Source: Candidatus Methylophosphatis haderslevensis
Lineage (GTDB): Bacteria; Pseudomonadota; Gammaproteobacteria; Burkholderiales; Rhodocyclaceae
Assembly (NCBI GenBank): GCA_016711925.1
Contig: JADJSA010000017.1
Coordinates: forward strand, 248,001 to 312,000
DNA length: 64,000 bases
Direction: 5' to 3'
Part shown: positions 22,328 to 32,457 of the stretch, piece after piece
Numbering within the stretch: the stretch's first letter is position 1
Layout: the number at the start of each line of letters is the position of its first letter
The notes under the pieces: model-generated
Told to the model about the DNA's origin: nothing
Seen by the model: only the letters and a program-made list of their open reading frames with translations
Databases searched by the model: none
Position numbers and translations under genes: made by a program

Positions 22328-24059
22328 TCAGAAAGACTTGCTGAGTTGAACGTACAGTCGCGGCACGCGGTCGACATCGGCGCCGCCGCGCGCCGTCGCA
22401 CGCCAGGCCACGCTGGTGCGCAGCGTCAAGCCGCTGGCGTTGCCCCAGAACGCACCCAGGCCGTAGCCGCGCAGCGAAATGTCGTTGTCTCCATCGCCGA
22501 CCGACGGCCGGCGGTTGACCCGCCCCCAGCCCCAGTCGTAGAAGCCATGCAGCGAGACTTCGGGCGTCAGGCTGTAGCGCAATTCCAGATTGGCGACGTG
22601 GCCCTCATCGACCGTCGCTTCCGACGGCGCATAGGCGCGCACCGCATGCGGCCCGCCCAACGCGACCTTCTCGGCGCTGTCGAGATTCTTGTCGCTGAAT
22701 TGGCCGGTCATGCCGACGAACAGGTTCAACTTGCCGGCAAGGGCGTTGAGCCGCGAGACGGTGTAGTTCCAGTGCTCGAAGTGGCCCTCGGTTTGGCGCC
22801 TGGCGTCAGCATTGCGCTGGCGATCCGAGTCGAAGCCTCAGGTGGCCGAGGAAGGCAGTCAGGCTGGCGCTGGTGTAACCGCCGCCGAGCAGTCGATCAC
22901 GCTGTTCGTAGGCGAGGCCGAAATTGAAGTTGCGAATTCTCTTACCCTTGCTGGTCCCGAGTTGTCGATCATCGAGCCACTTCTCCTGCCAGCCGATCTT
23001 GCCGAACAGGTTGCGCGCGCGGGAGCGGATCAGCGGGTGGGTCATCGTGAGTTCGACCACATCCGCCTCGCCGCTGCCCTCGAGTTTGGCGAAGTCCTTG
23101 CCGAGTTCATACTCGAGGCGCGAATAGGCGGCGCCGAGCCGCGTGCCCTCGCCGCCGACCGGCAGTTCGTAGCCGAGCCGGCCGTAAGTCAATCCGCCGC
23201 CCGACCCTAGCTGGATGCGGGCATCGAGGTTGTCGCCGAGCCGCAGCGGGCTGTTGACGCGGCCGAGCAGGCCGGCCCGGAATTCGCCGGTCGAGCGCGA
23301 CCCATGGTTGTCGGCATCGAGCGAGAAATCCCAGCGCCGTTCCGGGCCGATGACGATGATCACGTCGGTCGTGCCGCTGACGTCGCCCTGCTCCAGTGCC
23401 GCCTGCGGCGCAATGCCCGGCAGGTCGGAGAGCAGCAGCATCACCCGCTCCAGGGTGCGGTTGTGCAGCGGCTGCCCCGGCTTCAGGCGTGAGGCGATGC
23501 GTTCGATCACTGCCGGCCTGATCGGCGCGGCGGGATCGACCTCCAACCTGACCTTGCCGAGCACGCCTTCGAACACCGAGATCTCGACCTCGCCGGCGGT
23601 GACATCCTGCACCGGTACGATGGCCTGGGCCAGCATGAAACCGGCATTGCGGTATTTTTCGGTCACGCGCATCGCCAGCGCTTCCAGATCGGCCAGCGTG
23701 TTGGCCTGGCCGATGCGCTCGGCCACCAGCGGCTGCAACTCGTCGGCCGAAAATACCGTGTTGCCGGTAAAGCGAATCGCCTTTAGCGGGAACGCCGGGC
23801 CGTCCGCGGCGCGGGCCGCTGGCGCAGTCGGCGCCGCGGGCGCGGGCACGACTTGCGGCGATGGCGGAATGCCCGGCGGCGGCGGCGCGGTTTCGCGCAG
23901 GACTCCACCGGCACTCGGCGGGGTCTGCGCCAGTGCCGATTGCTGCAGCGCCAGCCCCAGGGCCAGCAGGCCGAGCGCAACGGCGCGAACCCGCGTGGAT
24001 GGCAGCGTCATCGATGTGGCAGAACCGGTGGTCTTCATGTTGTTCCGGAGTATCGACAT
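22328..24059 (-). CDS. Two-partner-secretion outer-membrane transporter TpsB (ShlB/FhaC type), one frameshift
   Basis: About 576 residues. A signal peptide (VRAVALGLLALGLALQQSALA) and a Pro/Ala-rich linker lead to a POTRA domain (FPLKAIRFTGNTVFSADELQ, residues about 90-165). The 16-strand barrel follows, with the typical GPERRWDFSLDADNHGSRST and the C-terminal LGAFWGNASGLTLRTSVAWR ending in Phe. The frame breaks at about 22838; dropping one base restores LGHLGFDSDRQRNADARR. FhaC-type proteins export the TPS exoprotein across the outer membrane. The ATG at 24059 is within four bases of the CHAT stop and the exoprotein follows, so the three genes form one operon. Confidence 0.9.
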
Positions 24060-24062
24060 GGG

Positions 24063-26182
24063 TCAGCCACCGGCGCGCAAGCGCCAGTCGCCGATCAGGT
24101 TGAACGGCGCCCAGAAGAACGGGTGCGCAAACTTCTTCTGCGTCAGAACCGCAAGCTGGGCGCGGCGCATGGCATCGATCGCCTCGCTGCCGCGCGACAG
24201 TTCGCCGTAGAGCGTGGTCATCAGCAGCTCGGTTGAATCGTCCGACACCGGCCATAGCGAGGCCACCAGTCCTGAGGCGCCGGCGGTCAGGAACGAGCGG
24301 GTGAAGCCCTGGATTTCATCGCCGCGCGCAATGCGGCCGAGGCCGCTCTCGCAAGCCGACAGCGTGACCAGCGAGACGCCCTTGAGGTCGACCCCGTAGA
24401 CCTCGCCGGCTTCGAGAAAGCCGGGGTCATTACCTTCCGCGGCAAGCAGGATGCGCGAATGCAGCGGGTCGATGTTGTCGACTTCGGCATGCGCGGCCAC
24501 ATGCAGAATCCGCCCGCCGCCGGCCGCCTCGCGGAAGCGCGTTTTGGAGGCCTCGCGCTGATAGAACACGCGCCTGTCGGGAAACAGTTTGCCGATCAGT
24601 TGCACTTCGCGCTCGGCGCCCGGCAGATCCTCGCGCGCGCTGTTGGCCGGATTGCCGAAGGCGACCAGCTTGCCGCTGGTAACCAAGCTCTTTCGCGCAA
24701 GCTGCACCGCAACGCTCGCCGAGGGCGCCACTGCAAGCGGATTGCGCTGGATCAGATAGCCCTCCGGTCCGCGCAGCGCCTGGAACGGCAGGTAGTGGAG
24801 GCCGCCGTGGGGAACGATGATCAGGCGCTCGTCAGCGGCCAGCGCGAGCGGCGCCAGCAGCTTGCCGTAGAGCGCCTCGGCAAGTTCGGGCGTGTTGCGC
24901 CGGCGTTCGAAAATCGATTGGCGCAAGCCCTCGACCGCAGCGTCGAGTTCGCTGCGCTTGAGCGGCAGGCTCCTGCCCTCCAGACGATTGGCATTCACCG
25001 TCCACACCAGCAGCCGGTCGTCCAGGCTGTGGAATTGCACCAGCGTCTCGCCCTTGCGCAAGGCCGCGCTGACGTCCTTGCGACTGACAGCCCCGGTCAG
25101 TTCAACGCCACCCGTGGCGACTCGATCGCGCACGATGTCCAGCAAGGCCCGGGAGCGGCTGCGTTCCGACAGATCCCAGGCACCTTCCACATCGCCGGCG
25201 TCCATCGACAGGGCGATTGCCTGCTCGAAGATCTTCTGCACATCGCCGAACAGGCCGGTCTTGAACTCTTCGCTGCGGAATTTTGCGCGGATGGCTTCCG
25301 ACTGTCTTGCCGCCTCGACGAAGCGCGCACGCGCCGCCCGTTTGTCGCCCAGCGCCAGGTCGCTGCGCGCCATGCCTTCGAGCGACCACAGCCGGTGGTA
25401 GGCGGCGTCCGCGCCGGTCGCCGTGCTGGCGGCGGCCTCGAACGCCTGGCGCGCCTCGGCAGGCTTGCCTTCGACCAGCAGCAGGTTGCCAAGGCCGCGC
25501 TGGTACAGCGGCAGCAGCGGACCTTCCGGCGGCGGCGTCCGGCTGTACATGTCGCGGCCGCTGCGCGCATCGCCGTTGGCAACATAGGCATTGGCCAGCG
25601 ACAGGCTCACCAGCGGGCGAAAACGGTCGCTGGCGGCGTCGAACGCCTTGCCATAGAAGTCGATCGCCACGGGCAGTTTGCCGCGGCGCGCGGCGACGTC
25701 GCCGAGAATCTTGTAGGCCGGCCCGGCAACGATCTGCGGATTTTTCGCCTGGTGCGACAAGGCTTCCTGCGCATACTGCTCGGCGCGGTCGAGATCGCCG
25801 CCGTAGCTGTACGCGATCGCCAGATCGCGTTTGGAAACGGCGATCAGATCGTCGTTGCCCTGCGCCTGGCCGATGTGCAGTGCCTTGGAAGCCGAGCGGA
25901 TGCTGTCGCGCAATTCGCCGCGCTCGGCCTGGGCAACCGCCTGGCTGCAGTACTGGTAGCCGTCGAGCTTGACGCGCTCGCGCTGGTAGAGGATCTGCCC
26001 GTCGGCCGACAGCGCCTTGAGGGTATCGGCATCGCGGGTGCGGGCGACCGCCGATTCAAAGGCCGGCGAACCGGCCGCTGCCGGCGCCGTCTCGCCGGGT
26101 GCGGCCTGGGCCAACCCGGCCGCCAGACTGAAAAAAGCACGCTCATGCCCAGGCCACGCCTGAGGAACTGGTGATGCGCCAC
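24063..26182 (-). CDS. Exported TPR-CHAT peptidase, one frameshift in the signal peptide
   Basis: About 706 residues. The main frame covers all but the first 16-20 residues. A GTG at 26182 with GGGGG upstream begins the N-terminus in another frame, and adding one base to the A-run at 26131-26136 (T-run in the gene) joins MSVLFFSLAAGLAQA to APGETAPA, giving a good signal peptide. TPR-like repeats occupy residues about 60-290. The CHAT (caspase-HetF) peptidase domain is C-terminal, with catalytic His in HVAAHAE (near 560) and Cys in LSACESGLG (near 611) both present, plus GFTRSFLTAGASGLVASLWP. It is the first gene of the CHAT-tpsB-tpsA operon, so a role in processing or surveillance of the exoprotein in the periplasm is plausible but unproven. 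Confidence 0.87.
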
Positions 26183-26292
26183 GCGCCCCCCGCTCTGATT
26201 TTGTTGGAGTGAGCGGACTCTAGTCGATTTCTACCCGCGCCCGCAACGGGACGTACAGTCTAGGACCTTAGTTCGACTCGTTCAGAGTCCCG

Positions 26293-26987
26293 TCAGCGGC
26301 GGAAGCGATAGCCCTTGTAAGCGAATTCGGCGCCGTCGACGAGGATCTTCTCGACCCGGATTCCGGGCGCAACCTCGTCGCCCTCGCGCACCAGCTTGTC
26401 GTCAACCATGACCATCGTGCCGCCACTTTCGCCTGCGGCAAATCCGCCGACGACCAGTGGCGGCAGGCTCTGGCGTATCGCCGGCGGCAGATTGGCGTAA
26501 GGCACGACCACGCCACGTACCGGCGCCGGCGCGGGGGCATCGTGCGCGGGCGGCGCGGCGGCGGGCGTCCGTGCCGCCTGGGTTGCCGGTTGCGCAGCGG
26601 CCCGCGGCCTTGGCAGCAGCCGGCTTGGCGTGGCGCCGGCTGCTCGCGGGCGGGCAGACTGACCGCCAGCTTGAGCCGCGGGATGGCCTCGCCCGCCCTG
26701 GCGGACTCGGCGGCCAGCGGGCGCAGCGCTGCCGGCCATGGGCCGGCGTCGGCGCCGACGGATCGGCGGGCAACGCCGCGACCGCGATCCGGACGATCCA
26801 GGAATTGGCGCGCCCACCAGCCGGCACCCAGCGCGATGGCCAGCGCTACTGCAATCCAGAGCAACAAGCCGGGGCGACTGCCGTGCGCCGCTTCGATCTG
26901 CACGCCCTGCGGCGCCACCACGGTAGGTATCTTGCCGGCATGGCGCTGGGCTTCCGACTTCTTGAGCGCATCCAGGATGTAGGACAT
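26293..26987 (-). CDS. gspB: GspB-like general secretion protein, one frameshift
   Basis: Begins MSYILDALKKSEAQRHAGKI, the GspB signature, with a transmembrane helix at residues about 40-58 (LLLWIAVALAIALGAGWW). It ends in a periplasmic GspB domain in another frame (VVPYANLPPAIRQSLPPLVV, DKLVREGDEVAPGIRVEKI). A single base lost near 26632-26640 (GGCGCC region) links the halves through a Pro/Ala-rich linker. GspB works with the GspA ATPase to move or anchor a type II secretion secretin through peptidoglycan. The ATG shares its first base with the gspA stop codon (TGATG), so the two genes are translationally coupled. Confidence 0.82.
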
Positions 26988-28649
26988 CAGCGTACTCCGG
27001 ACGGCACCGCCTGGCGCGCCAGCCGCTGATCGACCCGGTGGCTGAGCCGCAACAGGGTCAGCGGCCCCGCCGTACCGTTGCCCGGCAGACCTTCCTGCAA
27101 CTGGAATGCGCGCACCTTTTCCTGCAGGGCGGCGTCATAGCGGTCGACTCGCGGCTGCTGTTCGGCGCCGGAAACCACGGCCAGCGCATCGGCCAGCCAA
27201 GCCACCGCCGGGCCGCGCGCACCGACATCGAGCGAGTTCGGCAGACCGGGCGGCGGACGCCACAACACCACGAACTCGCCGGTCCACAATCCGTCGAGCG
27301 ACTGGATCGGTGCCGTCCGCGATTGCCCGGCCACGATGAAACTCGCCTGGCGACCCTGCAGGCCGTCGAGCACCACCGGAACCCGCCGCTCGCCCTGCCG
27401 CAGATACAGGATGATCGGCGGACTGAAGGTTTGAAAGATCTCGCTGTTGCCCTGGGCCGAGAAGACAGCGCAGGCCCGCGGTCTCGACGTAGCGGCAGCC
27501 GCGCGACTGCCCGCGTGGAGAATAGATCAGGCCGAAGCGCGCCAGCACCGCGCGAAAGGCGGCGGCCTCGGCGTCGTCGGCCGACTGTCCGGCGGGCAGC
27601 AGGCCAGCGGCCGCGGGTCGCCAGCAGAATCGGCGACAGCGAAACCGCCGCGGCCGCCGGTGACCCTGGCGAAGCCGGCTGGCGGCCCCGCTCGGCATCT
27701 GCTCGCCTGCGGCGACTGCGGCGGGCTGCCGGCGCAGTCGGCCTGGTAGCACATCGGCCCGATGCAGCGCGTACCAGGCGCCTATGCCGGCGGCGGCGAG
27801 CAGCGCGGCGGCGATTGCGGCAATTTGCGGCATGCGGGACTTGCGGGTGCCGAGCACCTCTGCGGCAGCGCGGGCAAGTATCGGGCCGGTGACCGCCAGC
27901 TTGCCTTCGACGAACGCGCCGAGCAGCGCCCGGTCGCAGACCAGATTGATCAGGCGCGGCACGCCGCCGGTTCGCCGGTAGAGTCGTCCCATCAGGAATT
28001 CGGGAATGAGTTTACCCTGGGAACCCGCCACGTTCAGGCGATGCGCGACGTAGGCCGAGACCTCGATCTTCGACAAATGCTGCAGGTGATAGCGGGCAAC
28101 CACGCGCTGCGCCACCTGCCGCATGTCGGGGCGCTCGAGCAGCGTGAGCAGTTCCGGCTGTCCGAGCAGGACGATCTGCAGCAGCTTGCGCCGGCTGGTC
28201 TCGAGGTTGGTCAGCAGGCGCAGCAGTTCGAGCACCTTGGGGTCGAGCAACTGCGCTTCGTCGATGATCAGCACGGTCTTGCGGCCAGCCGCATTCGCTC
28301 TCAGCAGATGGCTGTTGAATCGATCGACATAGCCCTTGATGTTCAGGTTTTCCGGATAGCCGATGTGCAGTTCGTCGCATATCGCTCCGAGCATTTCCAC
28401 CGCCGACAGACCGGGGTTGACGATGAAGGCGACATCGCAGTCGGCCGGCACCTGGTCCAGCAAGCAGCGGCAGATCGTGGTCTTGCCGGTGCCGACCTCG
28501 CCGGTGAGCACGACGAATCCGCCCTCGCCGCTCACCCCGTACATCAGATGCGCCAGCGCCTCGCGATGACGCGCGCTCATGAACAGAAAGCGCGGATCGG
28601 GTGCGATGGAGAAGGGCGATTCGTTGAGCCGGAAATAGGCGTTGTACAT
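26987..28649 (-). CDS. gspA: GspA/ExeA-like ATPase with C-terminal peptidoglycan-binding domain, frameshifted
   Basis: N-terminal AAA ATPase: MYNAYFRLNESPFSIAPDP, Walker A GEVGTGKT, Walker B VLIIDEAQLLDPK. A transmembrane helix lies near residue 280 (IAAIAAALLAAAGIGAWYAL). The C-terminal periplasmic part ends in a PG_binding_1 domain (LDVGARGPAVAWLADALAVV, YDAALQEKVRAFQ). The periplasmic linker changes frame. One extra base in the CCC at 27475-27477 is clear (restoring YVETAACAVFSAQGNSEIFQ). Two compensating shifts near 27610 and 27690 are likely, since AAAAVSLSPILLATRG appears in the third frame between them. GspA pairs with GspB for secretin assembly. Confidence 0.83.
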
Positions 28650-28701
28650 GGGTGCCGCAGCGCTGAGAGGGAACCCGGGGTAGAGCCAGAGGGCAATTAT
28701 A

Positions 28702-28731
28702 GTGCCCGCCGCGAAGCGGCCCGGCGGGCAC
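28702..28731. promoter_or_regulatory. Hairpin in the gspA / trihaem cytochrome divergent spacer
   Basis: A perfect ten-base stem (GTGCCCGCCG / CGGCGGGCAC) with a ten-base loop, about 25 bases before the cytochrome start and about 55 before gspA. It may act as an attenuator or mRNA stabiliser. No clear -10/-35 pair was recognised here. Confidence 0.45.
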
Positions 28732-28754
28732 TGGCATTGCTTGCAACGGCGACA

Positions 28755-29408
28755 ATGATCCCGGGCCGACGAATGAGATCCCTGCTTGCCGCATTACTGC
28801 TCGCGCTGAGCCTGACGCAGGCGCCGCCTGCTCAGGCACAGGCGCGGCCGGCCGGAAGTCCGATCAAGCCCGCTCCGGGCTGGCAGCCGCCGGCACCAGC
28901 CGGCGCGGCGAGCCCGCAGGCGCCGGCAGCGAGCCGGCCTCGTGTGCGAACGGACGCAGCGGCGGCCGATCAGGACAGCTTTTACGATCCGTCCAATCCG
29001 GCCTTTGCGCAGTTGCAGAAAGCGGATCAGGCGCTCGCGGGAATGCCGCTCGACCGCGCCGGGTTGATCGACTGGATGCGCATGCTCGATGACGGCCAGA
29101 TCAGCCCACGCGAGGGCCTTTCAGGCACGGGCCGCGCGCAGCCGCTGGATCTCGACATTCTGCTCAAGAACACACGGCAAATGCCCTGGGTGCGCTTTCC
29201 GCACAGTTCGCATACCCGCTGGCTCGATTGCGCGAACTGCCATCCTTCGCCGTTCGAGCAGCGCACTGGCGCTGCCCGGATCACCATGGAGTCGATCTTT
29301 CGCGGTCAGTGGTGCGGCATGTGCCACGACCGGGTCGCCTTCATCACCCACCTGGCATGCGAGCGCTGCCACAGCGTGCGCAACCCGGCGATTGCGCCGG
29401 AGCAATGA
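28755..29408 (+). CDS. Periplasmic trihaem c7-type cytochrome
   Basis: About 217 residues. The ATG at 28755, or a second one at 28773 that better starts the signal peptide MRSLLAALLLALSLTQAPPA, is likely; neither has a strong ribosome-binding site. A Pro/Ala-rich linker is followed by a compact haem domain with three CxxCH motifs (CANCH, CGMCH, CERCH) and distal-histidine candidates (FPHSSHTRWLD, FITH). This layout matches c(7)-type trihaem cytochromes that shuttle electrons across the periplasm. The stop lies one base from the stop of the convergent Crp/Fnr gene. The Ccm system encoded nearby would attach the haems. Confidence 0.87.
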   Translation: MIPGRRMRSLLAALLLALSLTQAPPAQAQARPAGSPIKPAPGWQPPAPAGAASPQAPAASRPRVRTDAAAADQDSFYDPSNPAFAQLQKADQALAGMPLDRAGLIDWMRMLDDGQISPREGLSGTGRAQPLDLDILLKNTRQMPWVRFPHSSHTRWLDCANCHPSPFEQRTGAARITMESIFRGQWCGMCHDRVAFITHLACERCHSVRNPAIAPEQ

Positions 29409-29409
29409 T

Positions 29410-30159
29410 TCACTCGTCGAGACAGGCGCGCAGCCGGCGCTGATCGATCACGCGAATGCCCCGGCCATTCACCTCGATCAGGCCGTCGTCATGAAAGCGG
29501 CGGAGCGCGCGCGACAGCGCCTCCGGCGACAGCGACAGCAGCGAGGCGATCGCGTTCTTGGTCGCCGGCAGAATGATGCGGGGCCGCTCGGCGCCGCCGC
29601 TGCGCGCCAGCAAATCCAGCAGATAGGCGGCCACGCGGGCCGAGGCCGAGCGCGAGACGATGGCCGTCAGCGCGTCGATGAGTATCTGTGCGCGGCTGGA
29701 AACCTCGTGCAGAAAATGCAGCGCAAGGCCGAGGTCGTTGCCGATGGCTTCGATCACCGCGGTTTTGGGCAGATACAGCAGCACGCAGCGGCCGATCGTC
29801 TGCGCCCATGAACGGTAGGGGCCGTCCATGAACAGGCCGATCTCGCCGAAAAGCTGGCCGTCGCCAAATATGTCGATCACCTTGTCCCGGCCGCCTGCGG
29901 CCTGCGCCAGCAGTTTCACCGACCCCGACACGACGTAATAGAGGCCGTTGGGCAGGTCGCCGCGGCGGAAGATCGTGTGTCCCTTCGACAGCCGGACGAG
30001 TTGCGCCGCGCGGCCGAGAACTTCGAGCGAAACCGGTTGGGCATGACGCATCAGCGGCAGCGCCCACATGGCGGCGAATGCCGCCGGCGCGCCTGGTTCG
30101 CTGGCCGAGACGCGCGTCAGGTCGACTTGCTGCAGGTCCAGTGCAAACGGACTATCCAC
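29410..30159 (-). CDS. Crp/Fnr-family transcription regulator
   Basis: About 249 residues from a GTG at 30159 (GGGGTGGGAG upstream). The frame is open further to 30330, but the extension is low-complexity and lacks a good start signal. A cyclic-nucleotide-like beta-roll (KGHTIFRRGDLPNGLYYVVS, FGEIGLF) leads to a C-terminal winged HTH with LSLSPEALSRALRRFHDDG. The recognition helix has the E-x-x-S-R pattern by which FNR-type proteins read TTGA half-sites. There is no N-terminal cysteine cluster, so it is not an oxygen-sensing Fe-S FNR and fits DNR- or Crp-like members. It may act on the dyad before napF (inference). Confidence 0.85.
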   Translation of the reverse strand: MDSPFALDLQQVDLTRVSASEPGAPAAFAAMWALPLMRHAQPVSLEVLGRAAQLVRLSKGHTIFRRGDLPNGLYYVVSGSVKLLAQAAGGRDKVIDIFGDGQLFGEIGLFMDGPYRSWAQTIGRCVLLYLPKTAVIEAIGNDLGLALHFLHEVSSRAQILIDALTAIVSRSASARVAAYLLDLLARSGGAERPRIILPATKNAIASLLSLSPEALSRALRRFHDDGLIEVNGRGIRVIDQRRLRACLDE

Positions 30160-30611
30160 GCTCCCACCCCAAAAAATCTGCCGCTCGATGGTCGGCTCGC
30201 AATCCGGCTGGCGCGAACGCTGCCGCGCCCGTTGCGGCAGCCAACCCGCGCTGCGGTCGTCCGGTCCAACGCAGACTGTGTGCGCAACCGGCGATCGAGA
30301 ATACTCCATCTGAAAACAGTCCGCCGCCAAATGTCATTAGGGTGAACCCGGCCCCGGATCGCATCGGGCACACTTGCCGACGACCGGCCGGGCCGGATTC
30401 AGCGCATCGCGCTGCAGCATGAATGCATGGCTGCATGCATATCCTTGCGCGGTCGACCGGCAGATCGACGCGCTGTCGGCTCATGCGACCGCTGCGCGCC
30501 GCCCGGACAGGGGTGTTCGGGGGCGACACTGCCAGCAGCCGCATGGAATGGCGATCCTGGCGATGCCAGGCTGGAGAGGCAGTATCCATGCGGCTCGCAG
30601 CCCGATCGTCG
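30160..30611. other. Intergenic region between the Crp/Fnr gene and the TlpA-like gene
   Basis: About 450 bases with no convincing gene on either strand. It holds the promoter region of the Crp/Fnr gene and, at 30531-30604, an imperfect inverted-repeat element related to those near 48-52 kb. The open frames here are arginine-rich shadows without start signals. Confidence 0.6.
30531..30604. repeat. Short inverted-repeat intergenic element (copy 1)
   Basis: Arms AGCCGCATGGA (30537-30547) and TCCATGCGGCT (30585-30595) are exact reverse complements. The inner CCGCATGGAATGGCG resembles copies at 49238 and 51871 (CCGCATGGACTGGCG, CCGCATAGATTGGCG). It lies just downstream of the tlpA-like stop and may also fold as an RNA stem. 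Confidence 0.6.
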
Positions 30612-31136
30612 TCAGCGCAAGGCAAGTCCGAGCGCCGATTCGATCAGCGCGATGCTTTGTGCGCTGTCCCATTGGCGCGCGCCGAGCACGCGCTGCACGA
30701 TGCGGCCCTGGCCATCGACCACCAGTGTCAACGGGATTGCCGCAGCGCCGAAAACCCGCCGTTCGAGGTTTTGATCGGCGTCGTGGTAGCAGGGGAAGCT
30801 CACGCCTGCGCGGGCGACGAACTCGCGCGCGAGGTTGGCGTCGTCGTCGGTGGTGACGCCGATCACCTTGAGGCGGCCGGGGGCCAGCCGCGACAGCCGT
30901 TCCAGCGAGGCCATCTCCGCCCGGCAGGGGCCGCACCAGCTCGCCCACACGTTGATCACCAGCGGCGTTCCGCGGGTCTCCGACAGGCGATGGAAATCGC
31001 CACCCAGCCCGCGCAGCGGTGCATCGGGCAGCACCATGCCGATCTCGCCGCCGCTGTGCGAAGGCGCGGCGCTTTCGCCGCAGCCGCCACAGGCCAGCGC
31101 GGCGACCATCCCGAATGTGAGAAGCCTCAGAGCCAT
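30612..31136 (-). CDS. TlpA/ResA-like thioredoxin-fold lipoprotein
   Basis: 174 residues. The signal peptide ends in a lipobox (ALACGGC), so it should be membrane-tethered in the periplasm. The thioredoxin fold has the active site WASWCGPC, then LKVIGVTTDDD and AAAIPLTLVVDGQGRI (the cis-Pro region). This is a reducing TlpA/ResA/CcmG-type oxidoreductase, probably keeping apocytochrome or other periplasmic thiols reduced. It is the last gene of the ccm run, 25 bases after ccmI, and adds a second such enzyme to CcmG. Confidence 0.9.
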   Translation of the reverse strand: MALRLLTFGMVAALACGGCGESAAPSHSGGEIGMVLPDAPLRGLGGDFHRLSETRGTPLVINVWASWCGPCRAEMASLERLSRLAPGRLKVIGVTTDDDANLAREFVARAGVSFPCYHDADQNLERRVFGAAAIPLTLVVDGQGRIVQRVLGARQWDSAQSIALIESALGLALR

Positions 31137-31161
31137 TTCCCGATTGCGGGAAGCGCGTTGT

Positions 31162-32457
31162 TCAATTCACGGGCGCATCGATGACGATCGCGATCTTCTC
31201 GGCGCCGACCGCCAGCGGCGCGCTGAGGCCTTGCAGGTCGCCCTTTTGCGGCGTGGCATTTCCGCTCTTCGATATGCGCGCGCCGACAATAACCTTGGGA
31301 AACGCGGAAAGCTTCATCGTCGGGGTCAGCGCCATCGAGTCATCGAGAACGAACTGCACCGGCAAGTCCTTCACCTGCTTGCGCAGGATTGCCAGCGGCA
31401 TGCGCGGCCCTTCGGCCGCCCGGGCGAAGACGAACAGCGTGTCTTCCGGCGAAACCTGGCCGTTGAGCGCCGGCGCCAGCGTCACTGAACCGGACACCTT
31501 GCCGCCCGCACTGGGCGCGGCCTGCGCAGGCGCTGCCGCGGCCGGCCCCGGTTGCGCGGCCGCTTGCGGCGCCTGCGCCTGCGCAGGCAACGCGCCCGGC
31601 AGATTGCCCTTGGTGCGCGCCTCGGCGATGCCATTGCGCATCGCCACCGCAATCTGCGACTCCGGCGGTACCAGGGTGAGGATCTTTTCCCAGCGCGCCA
31701 CCGCACGGGCATACGCCTGCTTGTCGAACTCGACGCTGCCGGCCAGCGCCAGCGCCTTGACGTTGTTGGGGTCGGCGGCAAGCGCCTTGGCAATGAGGCC
31801 TTCGGGTTCGCCGATCAAGGTGCGCCCCTTGGCCATCGCCAGCGCGTCGGCATAATCGGCGAGCGCCTGCGCATCGCCGGGCACGCGCCGAGTGTATTCG
31901 GCGTACGCCCGGGTGGCTTCGTCGTAACGCTGCATGAACACGTTGGCGCGCGCCAGCATCTGCCAGCCTTCGGCGTTCTCGGGATCCTGCTTGAGCTTGT
32001 CGGCGAGTTTGGCGACCATGGCCTCGATCTGCTGCGGCGTCACCGCGTGCGCGTCGGCCTGCCCGCCTTGCTCCGACGCTACCGCAGACGCCGGATTGAG
32101 CCCGTCGAGGTTGCCCAGCTTGAGGTAGAAGCCGAGCGCAATCGCCGGGACGGCAAGCGCCACCGCGGCACCGATCCAGCGACCGCTTTGCGCCGGCGCC
32201 GCCGCGGCTTCGAGGGACGCGGTCTCTTCAAGCACGCGACGCTCGATTTCGCGCTTGCCGCTTTCATACTGCTCGGGGGAAATCAGGCCTTCCGCCCGGT
32301 CGCGCTGCAAGTCGACCAGTTGGTCGCGATGGATCTGCAACGACACGTCGCGCTGCGAGGCGACGGATTTCCTGCCGCTGCCGCGCACCAGCGGCGGCAC
32401 CACGAACAGCAGCGCGCCGGCCAGCAGCAGGGCGACGACGATCCAGAATGGATTCAT
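31162..32457 (-). CDS. ccmI: Cytochrome c maturation protein CcmI
   Basis: A 431-residue membrane-anchored TPR protein. Two N-terminal helices flank a cytoplasmic leucine-zipper-like loop (IHRDQLVDLQRDRAEGLIS). TPR repeats follow (NAEGWQMLARANVFMQRYDE, DALAMAKGRTL). A C-terminal beta domain has FARAAEGPRMPLAILRKQ, typical of long CcmI/CycH proteins. It holds apocytochrome c for haem ligation by CcmF/CcmH. It overlaps ccmH by four bases. Confidence 0.93.
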   Translation of the reverse strand: MNPFWIVVALLLAGALLFVVPPLVRGSGRKSVASQRDVSLQIHRDQLVDLQRDRAEGLISPEQYESGKREIERRVLEETASLEAAAAPAQSGRWIGAAVALAVPAIALGFYLKLGNLDGLNPASAVASEQGGQADAHAVTPQQIEAMVAKLADKLKQDPENAEGWQMLARANVFMQRYDEATRAYAEYTRRVPGDAQALADYADALAMAKGRTLIGEPEGLIAKALAADPNNVKALALAGSVEFDKQAYARAVARWEKILTLVPPESQIAVAMRNGIAEARTKGNLPGALPAQAQAPQAAAQPGPAAAAPAQAAPSAGGKVSGSVTLAPALNGQVSPEDTLFVFARAAEGPRMPLAILRKQVKDLPVQFVLDDSMALTPTMKLSAFPKVIVGARISKSGNATPQKGDLQGLSAPLAVGAEKIAIVIDAPVN

